From: Chryseobacterium indologenes
Lineage (GTDB): Bacteria > Bacteroidota > Bacteroidia > Flavobacteriales > Weeksellaceae
Length of the DNA stretch: 64,000 nt
Direction: 5' to 3'
Assembly (NCBI GenBank): GCA_016025055.1
Contig: CP065590.1
Span: forward strand, 4,402,001 to 4,466,000
The notes under the pieces: generated by a model
The model's input: only the letters and a program-made list of their open reading frames with translations
Database searches by the model: none
What the model was told of the DNA's origin: nothing
Shown here: one piece after another, positions 36,546 through 45,123 of the stretch
How positions within the stretch are numbered: the stretch's first letter is position 1
How the letters are laid out: each line of letters starts with the position of its first letter
Made by a program: the position numbers and the translations under genes

Positions 36546-37569
36546 TCAGATTTTCTCGCACTCAATAATACTGCTAAGATCTGTACCTATTTGAATAATA
36601 CGATTAAATTGTAAACCAGCATCCTTTATAAGTGATTTAAAATCGTTTAATGTCCTTTCTTTTCCTGAGAGACAAGCCATCATCACGATATCCTGCAATT
36701 TGCCAATATGGGGTTGATTTTGAGAATCATCAGGAATAACTGCATCTATTATCAACAATCTGGATCCTTTATTCATAGCCCGAAAGCATACTTTTAAAAT
36801 AGCTATACATTCTTCATCATTCCAGTCATGAAGAATCCATTTCATAGTATATAGATCAGCATTATCAGGGACTTTTTCAAAAAAACTACCTTCCGAAACG
36901 GTACACCGTTCCTTTAAATTTTCAGGAATAAGCTCAGTCGTTTTTCTGACAACATCACCGGCATCAAAAACTACTCCCGATGGGCCAGGCGTAGCATTTA
37001 ATATTGAAAACATCATTGATCCGTTTCCACCACCTATATCTACGATCTTCTTATAGCTACTAAAGTCATAAACATTAATGATTTTTTTCGAGGACAACTC
37101 CTGACAATCCCGTCATTCCCCTACCAAAATTGGCTCCCAATTCAGGATATTTTTTATAATATTCCCACAGATTCATACCATGAACATATTCAAAAGGAAC
37201 TTTTCCGGTTTGTACATTATAAGTCAGTTCTCTGAAAACAGTTAAGCTTTCCCTCATATTAGCGAGAACAAAATCTTTTAAAGTTCCGGGAACATCTGTT
37301 TGTAAAGCTGCTCCAAAATCATTTAATAAAAAGGTTCTGTTTTCAAGTTCTTCAAAAATACCTACGCTACTTAAGGCTCTCATAATTCGATATAGCTGCC
37401 CTTCTAATACATTTAGCTCTTGGGCCAATGAAGCTATTGTTTTTGGTCCACCTGCAAGATGATCTGCAATATTCAGTTCAGAAGCCGTGTGCATACATCC
37501 TGCGATCCATATACCTGCCAATAATTCATACATTTTTAAGGTATATTCCGGTTTAATTTCTCTCTTCAT
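36546..37569 (-). pseudogene. Acetylserotonin O-methyltransferase-like enzyme, frameshifted
   Basis: The two frames form one protein of about 340 aa, the usual length for this family (plant/fungal-type and polyketide O-methyltransferases). The upstream frame (37075-37569) holds the N-terminal dimerisation/winged-helix domain (AQELNVLEGQLYRIMRALSS) and breaks at VVLEKNH. The downstream frame (36546-37097) holds the SAM-binding fold (KKIVDIGGGNGSMM, then LIIDAVIPDD). The seven-A run at about 37082-37088 has one A too many; six would give VVLEKIINVYDF. The probable methyl acceptor is a small phenolic or indolic molecule. It has no biosynthetic neighbours and starts 88 bases left of the arginase-family reading frame. 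Confidence 0.82.
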
Positions 37570-37744
37570 GACTTATATTTTTTAATTGTTTTTTTTCTTG
37601 TTCTTATTTAATTTTTAAAATAAAAAAATGTACAACCATACGTCAATCAGCAATATGTGAAAATAATTATTTTTTTCTTTCCTTTTTTCTTTTTGTATGG
37701 AAAACACATACTTCATTCTATCCATTTACAAACGGATAATTCCC

Positions 37745-37752
37745 TATCTTTG
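37745..37752 (+). promoter_or_regulatory. -7 box (TATCTTTG) of the arginase-family gene
   Basis: Exact TAnnTTTG, 12 bases before the ATG at 37765. The box lies inside a longer possible reading frame (from 37657), which supports the shorter start. Confidence 0.5.
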
Positions 37753-37764
37753 TTAAAATTCTTT

Positions 37765-38670
37765 ATGAAAAGGGATATTAACATCTTTGAATTTCCTCTC
37801 AATCTTGGACTTACAAAAAAGGACCATGAAGTTGAACCCGGGGTCAGGAAACTTCCGGATTGGCTCAAGAAATTTGACTTTCACAAAAGAATATCTCCCC
37901 ATCGTGTTTTCCGACTGGAAGCTCCCAAATATGCCATGAACTTTGATGAGGAATCCGGCGTCAGAAATGCAGATAAGATCATTGAATATGCGAAGCAACA
38001 AGCTGAGCTCCTTCTTCAAAACTATGATAGAAATGTTTTTAATATTATCCTGGGAGGTGACTGCAGTATTCTGATCGGGAACGCTGTTGCTTTGAGGAAA
38101 ATAGGTAATTTCGGACTTTTCTACCTCGATGGACACACTGATTTTATTCCCCCACACTTATCCGAAACCGGTGGGGCTGCAGGCATGGATCTAGCCATTA
38201 TGTCCGGGATCGGGCACAACAAACTAACCGACATTAACGGACTTAAACCTTATTTTCAGGAAGACAATATTTTCTGCTGTGGAAATGCAGAAACTGATGA
38301 TGAAGAATATGTCAATCAGATTATTAATTCTCAAATACATTACTTCGATCTTGAAAATCTGAGAAAAAACGGCTTTAGAAAAACAGCTGAGGATTTCCTG
38401 AAAATAATTACAGAAAAACAGCTTGACGGATTCTTTATTCATCTGGATGCAGACATCCTCAAAGACGAGATCATGGCTGCTGTAGACAGCAGAACAGAAG
38501 ATGGAATCGATTATCATAATCTCCACGAAATTCTTACACCTTTGGTGGAAAGCCCAAAATGCTTTGGCATCGAAATGACCATTCTGGATCCCGATTATGA
38601 TAAAGAAGGTGTTTATACCCGTCCTTTCGCAGACAATTTAATTCAAATCATAAAAAATAAAGAAGATTAA
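37765..38670 (+). CDS. Arginase / formimidoylglutamase-fold hydrolase
   Basis: 301 aa ureohydrolase-fold enzyme. A longer frame starting at 37657 would add a hydrophobic extension, but the -7 box at 37745 and family start favour 37765 (MKRDINIFEFPLNLG). Metal-binding motifs are modified: the usual GGDHS is GGDCS (D99, C100), DAHxD is DGHTD (D122, H124, D126), and the third site D228/D230 is in HLDADILKDE. A Cys thus replaces one of six ligands. The substrate could be arginine, agmatine, formiminoglutamate or another guanidino compound. The stop is directly followed by the HPP gene. The nearby cyanophycin system would release arginine, but 7 kb separates them. Confidence 0.82.
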   Translation: MKRDINIFEFPLNLGLTKKDHEVEPGVRKLPDWLKKFDFHKRISPHRVFRLEAPKYAMNFDEESGVRNADKIIEYAKQQAELLLQNYDRNVFNIILGGDCSILIGNAVALRKIGNFGLFYLDGHTDFIPPHLSETGGAAGMDLAIMSGIGHNKLTDINGLKPYFQEDNIFCCGNAETDDEEYVNQIINSQIHYFDLENLRKNGFRKTAEDFLKIITEKQLDGFFIHLDADILKDEIMAAVDSRTEDGIDYHNLHEILTPLVESPKCFGIEMTILDPDYDKEGVYTRPFADNLIQIIKNKED

Positions 38671-39279
38671 ATGAAGAAGAGTTTAAAAAGAACATTCAGA
38701 GTTTCAAAATATGTCATCTATAAAGAGACGCTCGTTGACTATAAAGAACATTTCTGGTCATTTCTGGGAGCATTTTTTGGAATTGGTATCATCGCTTTTA
38801 TACAGTCGCATTCTTTAGCGCAGACTGAAAATATATTTCTGATCGGTTCTTTCGGAGCATCAAGTGTCTTGATTTACGGGGCTATTCAAAGTCCGTTGGC
38901 ACAACCCCGAAATCTTGTTGGCGGTCATGTTCTTTCGGCGTTGGTTGGAGTTACCGTTTATCAGATTGTTCCTGATATCATCTGGCTTTCGGCACCACTC
39001 GCTGTGGCATTTTCTATTGTATTGATGCAGTATACCAAGACTCTTCATCCGCCGGGAGGTGCTACGGCCCTCATTGCGGTAAGCTCAACCGGAAAAATTC
39101 CGGAATTAGGATACTGGTACGTTATCTCCCCTGTTCTGTCGGGGTGTATTATCCTGCTGCTTGTGGCCTTATTTTTCAATAATATAACGCCCAACAGAAG
39201 CTATCCGTCTCACAGCAGGTTTAAAAGATTGCTAAGAAAAAAGCATATACACGGTCATACAAATCCACATAAAAAATGA
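38671..39279 (+). CDS. HPP-family membrane protein
   Basis: 202 aa with four transmembrane segments and the name-giving motif KTLHPPGGATALIA. The ATG directly follows the stop codon of the arginase-family gene with no spacer, so the two are co-translated. HPP proteins have been linked to nitrite or small-anion transport in some organisms; I do not assume this here. The C-terminus is basic (RFKRLLRKKHIHGHTN). Confidence 0.85.
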   Translation: MKKSLKRTFRVSKYVIYKETLVDYKEHFWSFLGAFFGIGIIAFIQSHSLAQTENIFLIGSFGASSVLIYGAIQSPLAQPRNLVGGHVLSALVGVTVYQIVPDIIWLSAPLAVAFSIVLMQYTKTLHPPGGATALIAVSSTGKIPELGYWYVISPVLSGCIILLLVALFFNNITPNRSYPSHSRFKRLLRKKHIHGHTNPHKK

Positions 39280-39292
39280 AAAAATAAAAATC

Positions 39293-39637
39293 ATGAACTG
39301 TCTGGAATGTGGCGAAAAAATAATCGGGAGGTCTGATAAAAAATTCTGCAATGACGCCTGCCGTAATGCCTTCAATAATAAGCAGAATAAGGATTCCAGT
39401 AATCTGATGCGAAATATCAATAACAAGCTTCGTAAAAACTACCGTATTCTTGTGGAAGTAAATGTAGAGGGTAAAGCAAAGGTCACCCGGGCTAAGCTTG
39501 AAAGTCTTGGCTTTGATTTTGATTATTTTACTAATGTGAAAGTCTATAAAAATGGCTCAGAATATAAGTTTATTTACGATTACGGTTATAAACTTTTGGA
39601 AGATGATTTCGTTCTGATTGTCAAAAATCAGGCTTAA
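39293..39637 (+). CDS. Small zinc-ribbon protein (DUF2116-like N-terminus)
   Basis: 114 aa. The N-terminus MNCLECGEKIIGRSDKKFC followed by DACRNAFNNK holds four Cys in a C-x2-C-(x12)-C-x3-C arrangement typical of a small zinc ribbon. The C-terminal 70 residues are a mixed alpha/beta domain (VNVEGKAKVTRAKLESLGF, then YDYGYKLLEDDF) with no name that I recall. It is 13 bases after the HPP gene. Function unknown; nucleic-acid binding is possible. Confidence 0.75.
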   Translation: MNCLECGEKIIGRSDKKFCNDACRNAFNNKQNKDSSNLMRNINNKLRKNYRILVEVNVEGKAKVTRAKLESLGFDFDYFTNVKVYKNGSEYKFIYDYGYKLLEDDFVLIVKNQA

Positions 39638-39668
39638 CATCGTCTATACACCACTAAAATCTATTATT

Positions 39669-40577
39669 ATGAAAGAAGTTGTTCTGATTACCGGCGGCGG
39701 CGGCATGATCGCCAAAGAACTGGCTAAAAGAATCGGGAATGAGTATGAGCTGAGGTTCCTGACCCGCAAAAAAAAACATGCCCATGAATTTGAATGGGAT
39801 ATTAAAAAGAAAACTGCTGATGAGAAAGCGTTTGAAAATGTTTCTCATATTATTCACCTGGCAGGTGCCAATATTTCTGAGAAACGCTGGACGGATGAGC
39901 GAAAAAAAGAACTGATATCAAGCAGGATAGACTCTGCCGCTTTGCTTCGAAATATTTTAGCTAAGAAAGAGATTAAACTGAAATCCTTTATTTCAGCTTC
40001 GGGAATCAATTTTTATGGTACCCGCACAAGTGAGAAAATTTACACTGAAAGTGATCCTCCGGGACATGATTTTTTAAGTGAGGTCGTGGTTTTATGGGAA
40101 AATGCAGCGGATCATTTCAAAGAACATAATATTGCAGAAAGAGTAGTAAAAATTCGTACCGCAGTCGTGCTTTCGGAGACAGACGGAGCCCTAAAGAAAA
40201 TGATTACTCCCATTCAGTATTATATCGGATCACCTTTGGGAAGCGGAAAACAGTATATGCCGTGGATTCATATTGAAGATATTTGTTCAATCTATGAATT
40301 CGCTTTAAAAAACCCGGGTATACACGGTGCTTACAATGCCGTTTCTCCACAACATATCACCAATGCAGAACTGACAAAAGAAATTGCCAAAGTATTACAA
40401 AAACCCTTATGGATGCCTAATGTTCCTTCTTTTATTTTAAAGTTGATATTTGGAGAACTTTCTACCGCTGTATTGGAAGGATCAAGAGCTTCGTCACAAA
40501 AAATCCGGGAAGCAGGATTCCGGTTTACATTCGGTGATCTCCAAGAGGCTTTACAGGATTTACTTAGAAAAAAATAA
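39669..40577 (+). CDS. NAD(P)-dependent epimerase, TIGR01777 / YfcH family
   Basis: 302 aa. Starting at 39669 gives a clean N-terminus MKEVVLITGGGGMIAKEL with the dinucleotide-binding Gly-rich motif; the longer frame from 39618 overlaps the gene before it. The later blocks IHLAGANISEKRWTDERKKE, SASGINFYG and AYNAVSP match the TIGR01777 SDR family, of unknown reaction. It also has the family's C-terminal DUF1731-type end (FGELSTAVLEGSRASSQKI). Similar proteins in plants and bacteria are linked to cell-division or envelope phenotypes. Confidence 0.88.
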   Translation: MKEVVLITGGGGMIAKELAKRIGNEYELRFLTRKKKHAHEFEWDIKKKTADEKAFENVSHIIHLAGANISEKRWTDERKKELISSRIDSAALLRNILAKKEIKLKSFISASGINFYGTRTSEKIYTESDPPGHDFLSEVVVLWENAADHFKEHNIAERVVKIRTAVVLSETDGALKKMITPIQYYIGSPLGSGKQYMPWIHIEDICSIYEFALKNPGIHGAYNAVSPQHITNAELTKEIAKVLQKPLWMPNVPSFILKLIFGELSTAVLEGSRASSQKIREAGFRFTFGDLQEALQDLLRKK

Positions 40578-40609
40578 ATATTAATATCTAAATACAGAAT
40601 ATCGCTCTT

Positions 40610-41191
40610 ATGCACAATCCTACTATTACTATTCTCAAAACAGAAATATTATCAGACAACTGGTATACTTTAAATAAAGTAACCTATACTATTCAAAAAA
40701 AAGACGGAACTACGGAAACCCAAAGCAGAGAAGCCTATGACAGAGGCAATGGAGCGGTTATCCTTTTGTATAATACCGATTCCCAAACGGTTATTCTGAC
40801 AAGACAATTCCGGTTACCAACCTACATCAACGGAAATAGTACAGGAATGCTTATCGAAGCCTGTGCCGGACTTCTTGATCATGATAATCCCGAAGATTGC
40901 ATAAAACGGGAAACAGAAGAAGAAACGGGATATAAGATTTCAAAAGTTGAAAAAGTATTCAATGCCTATATGTCTCCGGGTTCTGTCACAGAAATTCTTC
41001 ACTTTTTTATCGCTGAATATTCCAATGAAATGAAAGTTGCAGAGGGTGGCGGGCTTGAAGAAGAAGGAGAAAATATTGAAGTCCTGGAATTAGATTTCGA
41101 AAAAGCTCTTGCTATGATAGACAGCGGGGAAATCAATGATGCCAAGACCATTATACTGTTACAGCATTTAAGAATTAAGAGCATTTTATAA
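40610..41191 (+). CDS. nudK: GDP-mannose pyrophosphatase (Nudix)
   Basis: 193 aa, the length of E. coli NudK. The Nudix box is [20 protein letters not shown] with the catalytic RExxEE-type residues, and the following [18 protein letters not shown] block is specific to the NudK group rather than ADP-ribose pyrophosphatases. It should hydrolyse GDP-mannose to GMP and mannose-1-phosphate. It lies 32 bases after the epimerase on the same strand. Family recognised from its overall pattern, so substrate certainty is moderate. Confidence 0.87.
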   Translation: MHNPTITILKTEILSDNWYTLNKVTYTIQKKDGTTETQSREAYDRGNGAVILLYNTDSQTVILTRQFRLPTYINGNSTGMLIEACAGLLDHDNPEDCIKRETEEETGYKISKVEKVFNAYMSPGSVTEILHFFIAEYSNEMKVAEGGGLEEEGENIEVLELDFEKALAMIDSGEINDAKTIILLQHLRIKSIL

Positions 41192-41266
41192 AGGTATCAC
41201 GATATGAAAATTCAAATCAGGATTATTCCGGGAGATTAAGATACTGCTGCTAAAAACCGATAACCG

Positions 41267-41965
41267 ATGACCAAATCTCTGGCAATAAAGATCATTCAGA
41301 TTATAGCGGTATGCTTAGTGATCTTCTTCAGTATTATAATGCTGAAAACGATTTCTCAGTATACTTCTTTTGAAAAAAATGTGGGCTTTCTGATGTTTAA
41401 ACAGCAAGTGGTTAATCATCCCTGTTGGCTAACTTTTTTTTACATTCATATTTTTTCCATAACGTTTTGTCTTTTGGCAGGTTTAACGCAGTTTTCGAAT
41501 CGGTTTTTATATGAAAACAGAAGTTTGCATCGGTTGATCGGGAAAATATATGTTTACAATATCCTGATCATCAATGTTCCGGCCTGTTTTATTCTTGGAA
41601 TATTTTCCAATGGCGGCCTTATCGGGATCACGGGATTTCTTGTGCAGGATATTCTTTGGGCTTACCTTACCATAGCAGCCGTTACTTCCATCAGGAAAGG
41701 AAATATAAACAGACACAAAAACTATATGATTTCAGGCTATGCAGTAACAACGACAGCCATTACATTCAGAATTATTAAAAATTTGTTTTATAATGAAGAA
41801 TACCATGATTACGAATTATTCTATGGTATTACCGTATGGCTTTCGCTATTTATAAACCTTTTGATCGCCTATGGGTTGATCATGAAAAAAGACAATTTCT
41901 TATCGTTGAAAGCTAAGGTTAGCAACAACCATAATAAAAGCAATACCCATGATCACGGAAAATGA
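41267..41965 (+). CDS. DUF2306-type membrane protein
   Basis: 232 aa with about seven hydrophobic segments. RNRSLHRLIGKIYVYNI-like residues (here NRSLHRLIGKIYVYN) and KGNINRHKNYMISGY are the two His-containing blocks of the DUF2306 family, which is thought to bind heme or act in electron transport (inference). It is 75 bases after nudK on the same strand. Its 3' end overlaps a small minus-strand reading frame. Confidence 0.8.
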   Translation: MTKSLAIKIIQIIAVCLVIFFSIIMLKTISQYTSFEKNVGFLMFKQQVVNHPCWLTFFYIHIFSITFCLLAGLTQFSNRFLYENRSLHRLIGKIYVYNILIINVPACFILGIFSNGGLIGITGFLVQDILWAYLTIAAVTSIRKGNINRHKNYMISGYAVTTTAITFRIIKNLFYNEEYHDYELFYGITVWLSLFINLLIAYGLIMKKDNFLSLKAKVSNNHNKSNTHDHGK

Positions 41966-42103
41966 AATGATAAGTATTAAAAAATTCAGAAGATGCTTGT
42001 ATCTGCTGTTTTCAGTCCATCTTCTGCACAGACGCATAATAAGGTAAGAAATTGCGGCAAAAATAGCCAATGTAGAAACGAAAAAAATTAAATCCCAATT
42101 CAT
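41900..42103 (-). CDS. Possible small two-helix membrane protein
   Basis: 67 aa reading frame with two hydrophobic helices (LIFFVSTLAIFAAISYLIM and FLILIISFSVIMGIAFIMV) joined by a basic loop (RLCRRWTENSRYKH). The arrangement looks like a real membrane protein, and it fills the space between DUF2306 and the VOC gene. It overlaps the 3' end of the DUF2306 gene by 66 bases in antisense. No homologue was recognised. Confidence 0.5.
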   Translation of the reverse strand: MNWDLIFFVSTLAIFAAISYLIMRLCRRWTENSRYKHLLNFLILIISFSVIMGIAFIMVVANLSFQR

Positions 42104-42193
42104 GTTATTAGTGTATCCTGTATTATTTTAAACTAAAATACAATATTTACTGTAAAATGATGTATTTGAACTTCAAATTTAAATAGATTATAT

Positions 42194-42589
42194 ATGAAAA
42201 TTAAAAACCTGGACCACCTTGTACTCACCGTTGCAAGTATCGATAAAACGGTCGAATTTTACACCCAAATACTGGGATTTGAAGTAATAACTTTTGGAGA
42301 TAACAGAAAAGCGCTGAGCTTTGGGAATCAGAAAATCAATCTTCATCAAAAAGGGAATGAGTTTGAGCCCAAGGCAGAGTTTCCTACCTGTGGTTCTGCC
42401 GATCTTTGTTTTATTGCACAAACTGATATTCATGAGGTTACAGCAGAGCTGCGAAATAAAAGCATCCTGATCATCGAAGGACCTGTAGCCAGGACCGGAG
42501 CTTTGGGAAAAATAATGTCAGTATATTTCCGGGATCCTGATCAAAACCTCATCGAAGTAAGTAATTACATAGATGTGCCCTCGCAATAG
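42194..42589 (+). CDS. VOC-family (glyoxalase/bleomycin resistance) protein
   Basis: 131 aa with a paired beta-alpha-beta-beta-beta fold. The metal ligand pattern includes H9 in LDHLVLTVASI, H in INLHQKG, and E near the C-terminus in NLIEVSNY. The TQILGFEVI and YFRDPDQNLIEV blocks place it with virulence-type VOC proteins of the glyoxalase I superfamily. The substrate is not known. It is followed by a bidirectional terminator. Confidence 0.87.
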   Translation: MKIKNLDHLVLTVASIDKTVEFYTQILGFEVITFGDNRKALSFGNQKINLHQKGNEFEPKAEFPTCGSADLCFIAQTDIHEVTAELRNKSILIIEGPVARTGALGKIMSVYFRDPDQNLIEVSNYIDVPSQ

Positions 42590-42619
42590 CGTACTTTTGA
42601 CCTGTCATTTCTTCAGCAA

Positions 42620-42645
42620 AAACTATCCCGTTATTGGGATAGTTT
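42620..42645. terminator. Bidirectional hairpin terminator
   Basis: Perfect 10 bp stem AAACTATCCC / GGGATAGTTT with a 6-base loop, between two convergent genes. Confidence 0.82.
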
Positions 42646-42650
42646 CGTTA

Positions 42651-45113
42651 TCATTCCATATCATTTTCCTCACCATATCTTTTCCAATATTGATATTTTT
42701 CAGGATCGGCAAAGGCAGGATCTTCTTTATAATAATATAATAATCTTCTCAAAGCATGGTCATACGTAGAATAGGCCAGAGCTTTTTCAAAATGTTTAAT
42801 TGCTTTTTTGGGATTTTGTTTAACGCCCAATCCTTCGTCAAAAAGGATTCCGTAGTAAATATTGGAATAGGTGTTTTCGGTATCCTTCCTTAAATAGCGC
42901 TGAAGGTTTGCAAAATCACTTTGCTGATAATAAATTTCAGCAATCTTATCCGGATTGAAATATAATTTCTTTTCTGCCTGTTGATAATATTCCAACGCCT
43001 TATTATAGTCTTTGAGAACATAATCTCCATAAAAATACAGCAGTCCCAGATTCTGCATCGCCAGCCCATCTCCCAGCTCTGCCGATTTTTTGAAGCATTG
43101 TAAAGCTTTTCTAATATCCTGCGGATATCCGATACCCTGCTGATAATGATATCCCAGATTGTTCCACGCAACAGGCTGACCTTGTAGAGATGCTTTTTCG
43201 TACAAAGTCAGCGCTTTACTGAGATCGTAAAATTCGGGATAATCATCGTGAGCATAAATATAGCCAAGTTCAACCATCATGTCTGCATTACCACGACTAA
43301 CGCCTATTGTATACAACCGTACTGCTTCTTGTATGTTTTCTTCCTTTACATATTCTTCTGCACGTTCTGTAAGTGTTTTGTCATCAAAGTATTCTTCGTA
43401 TCCGGAACCTTTTTGTTCAACCCATTGATTGTAGAAATTTATAAAGAACTGCAGATCTTTTCCACGAAGATTATATTTTTTGCTAAATACGGCCCCCATC
43501 TGATAATCGGACACCTGATGAAGCCTTCTTTCAATATCCAGAATGAACATCTCATTTCCTTTAAAAAGACATAATAAATCTTCGGTATAGTCTATTCCCT
43601 CACAGATATAATCATAGATTGCACTATGAGCATCTGATTTCTGGTCATAATAAAACATACCTCGGTCTGTAGTAATACGAAAAACTTCAAGTTTACATGA
43701 TTCTACTTTTTTATGTGCTTCAGAAAGGGGAAGAAGCCATCGGTCCCGGGCAGACTGATACAAACCCCAGCCTTTTCCATCAGAAATCATGAATACATCA
43801 CGCATATATTGGGTAAACCAATCTCTGTGAATATTTACTATTTTATATTCTTTTAACCTGAATTCTCCGGATTGTATATCATAAATAAACCATTCTTTAT
43901 CTTTTCGGTACGTAAAAGAGGTATATCCATAATCGCCAAGCGCCATTACAAGGTCTATTTCTTCATCCAGAAGGGTTCCGTCCGGTTTAATGATGTTTGT
44001 CTTTTTCTGAAATTTATTGGGTTTGGCAAAATAAAACCCGTTTGAAATAGCAGATAAAACATCTTCAGGATACTCACCCATGAAAATACCATCAAGACTG
44101 TAATAAGCTCTTTTTGAAGTTCCTTTCAGGTGACGATAAAGGAGTCCGGAATAATCATAATGAAAGGGTTTGTCCGAATGATCTGCGACAACCTGTTTGC
44201 CTTTTATATTAATTACACAATACACTTCGTCTTTTTTAGCATTGAAGAGTCCGGTATATCTTAACAATTCAAGCTCATCATATTCGCAGGAAATAATCAG
44301 TTCTGTGGTAGTAATATCTAATAAACCTGCTTTGTTGCCAATAAATACAGGTCCGTAATTTTTTTCTTCTATGAAATAAGCATCATTGGCATCATCATAT
44401 ACACATTCTGTGAGAGTCTTTCCGTCGTTTGACAGATATCCGAATTTGCCGTTTTTTTGTACCACAGCTACTCCATCCTCATTTGCTTCGAAAATTTCTT
44501 CATACACTGGCGGAGCTAATATATCACCTTTATAGCTTTTTAATCCCCAGAGTCCGTTCACTTCATACACCCCTGACGGATTTTTACAGAGTTCTTCATT
44601 CCAATATCCAAGTCCGTATTTAACCCAGTCTGTTTCCAGTAGTTCTAAAAAAGAATCATATCCGTGCCTTGAAAAAAGTGCTCTTTCAAGCTTTGCCAGG
44701 TCTCTGTTGCGGATTGCCTTCTGATATAGTTTGCTTTTCTCTTTGATTTCCAGCACCCAATCTTTTGCCTGATCACTATGTTTTTCCTCACTCATATTGA
44801 AGACATCCCTTGCGTTCATTACAAAAGTATCATAAGGAAGTTCATTTAAAATTTCAAACATTTTATTGACAGGCTCATAGAATACCTTTTTATAAGTCAG
44901 CCGATAATGCTCCCCTAACAGATCATAAAAACTTCTCAACATTGAAATTCCGCTTTCTTTGTCAAAGACCAATGCTTTTCCTTTTGATCTCGGATTACCT
45001 GAAAATAAAGGAAGTAACAGCTCCGGGATCTCATAATTCCATTCCCCAAGATAATGTGGAAACTCATCCAGAGTAGTAGAATCAACATTATAAGTGTAAA
45101 TACGATGTGCCAT
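42651..45113 (-). CDS. Large WG-repeat and Sel1-repeat protein
   Basis: 820 aa, no signal peptide. The N-terminal 150 residues are helical. Residues about 190-500 contain several WG-type beta repeats (NGLWGLKSYKGD, NGKFGYLSNDGK, KGWGLYQSARDRW), likely a beta-propeller. Residues about 610-790 are Sel1-like/TPR repeats (AWNNLGYHYQQGIGYPQDIRKA, then AMQNLGLLYFYGD). Such proteins are protein-protein scaffolds. It follows the TPR gene upstream with a 10-base spacer, and the two appear to be one operon. No enzymatic motif is seen. Confidence 0.82.
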   Translation of the reverse strand: MAHRIYTYNVDSTTLDEFPHYLGEWNYEIPELLLPLFSGNPRSKGKALVFDKESGISMLRSFYDLLGEHYRLTYKKVFYEPVNKMFEILNELPYDTFVMNARDVFNMSEEKHSDQAKDWVLEIKEKSKLYQKAIRNRDLAKLERALFSRHGYDSFLELLETDWVKYGLGYWNEELCKNPSGVYEVNGLWGLKSYKGDILAPPVYEEIFEANEDGVAVVQKNGKFGYLSNDGKTLTECVYDDANDAYFIEEKNYGPVFIGNKAGLLDITTTELIISCEYDELELLRYTGLFNAKKDEVYCVINIKGKQVVADHSDKPFHYDYSGLLYRHLKGTSKRAYYSLDGIFMGEYPEDVLSAISNGFYFAKPNKFQKKTNIIKPDGTLLDEEIDLVMALGDYGYTSFTYRKDKEWFIYDIQSGEFRLKEYKIVNIHRDWFTQYMRDVFMISDGKGWGLYQSARDRWLLPLSEAHKKVESCKLEVFRITTDRGMFYYDQKSDAHSAIYDYICEGIDYTEDLLCLFKGNEMFILDIERRLHQVSDYQMGAVFSKKYNLRGKDLQFFINFYNQWVEQKGSGYEEYFDDKTLTERAEEYVKEENIQEAVRLYTIGVSRGNADMMVELGYIYAHDDYPEFYDLSKALTLYEKASLQGQPVAWNNLGYHYQQGIGYPQDIRKALQCFKKSAELGDGLAMQNLGLLYFYGDYVLKDYNKALEYYQQAEKKLYFNPDKIAEIYYQQSDFANLQRYLRKDTENTYSNIYYGILFDEGLGVKQNPKKAIKHFEKALAYSTYDHALRRLLYYYKEDPAFADPEKYQYWKRYGEENDME

Positions 45114-45123
45114 ATTCTATCTC

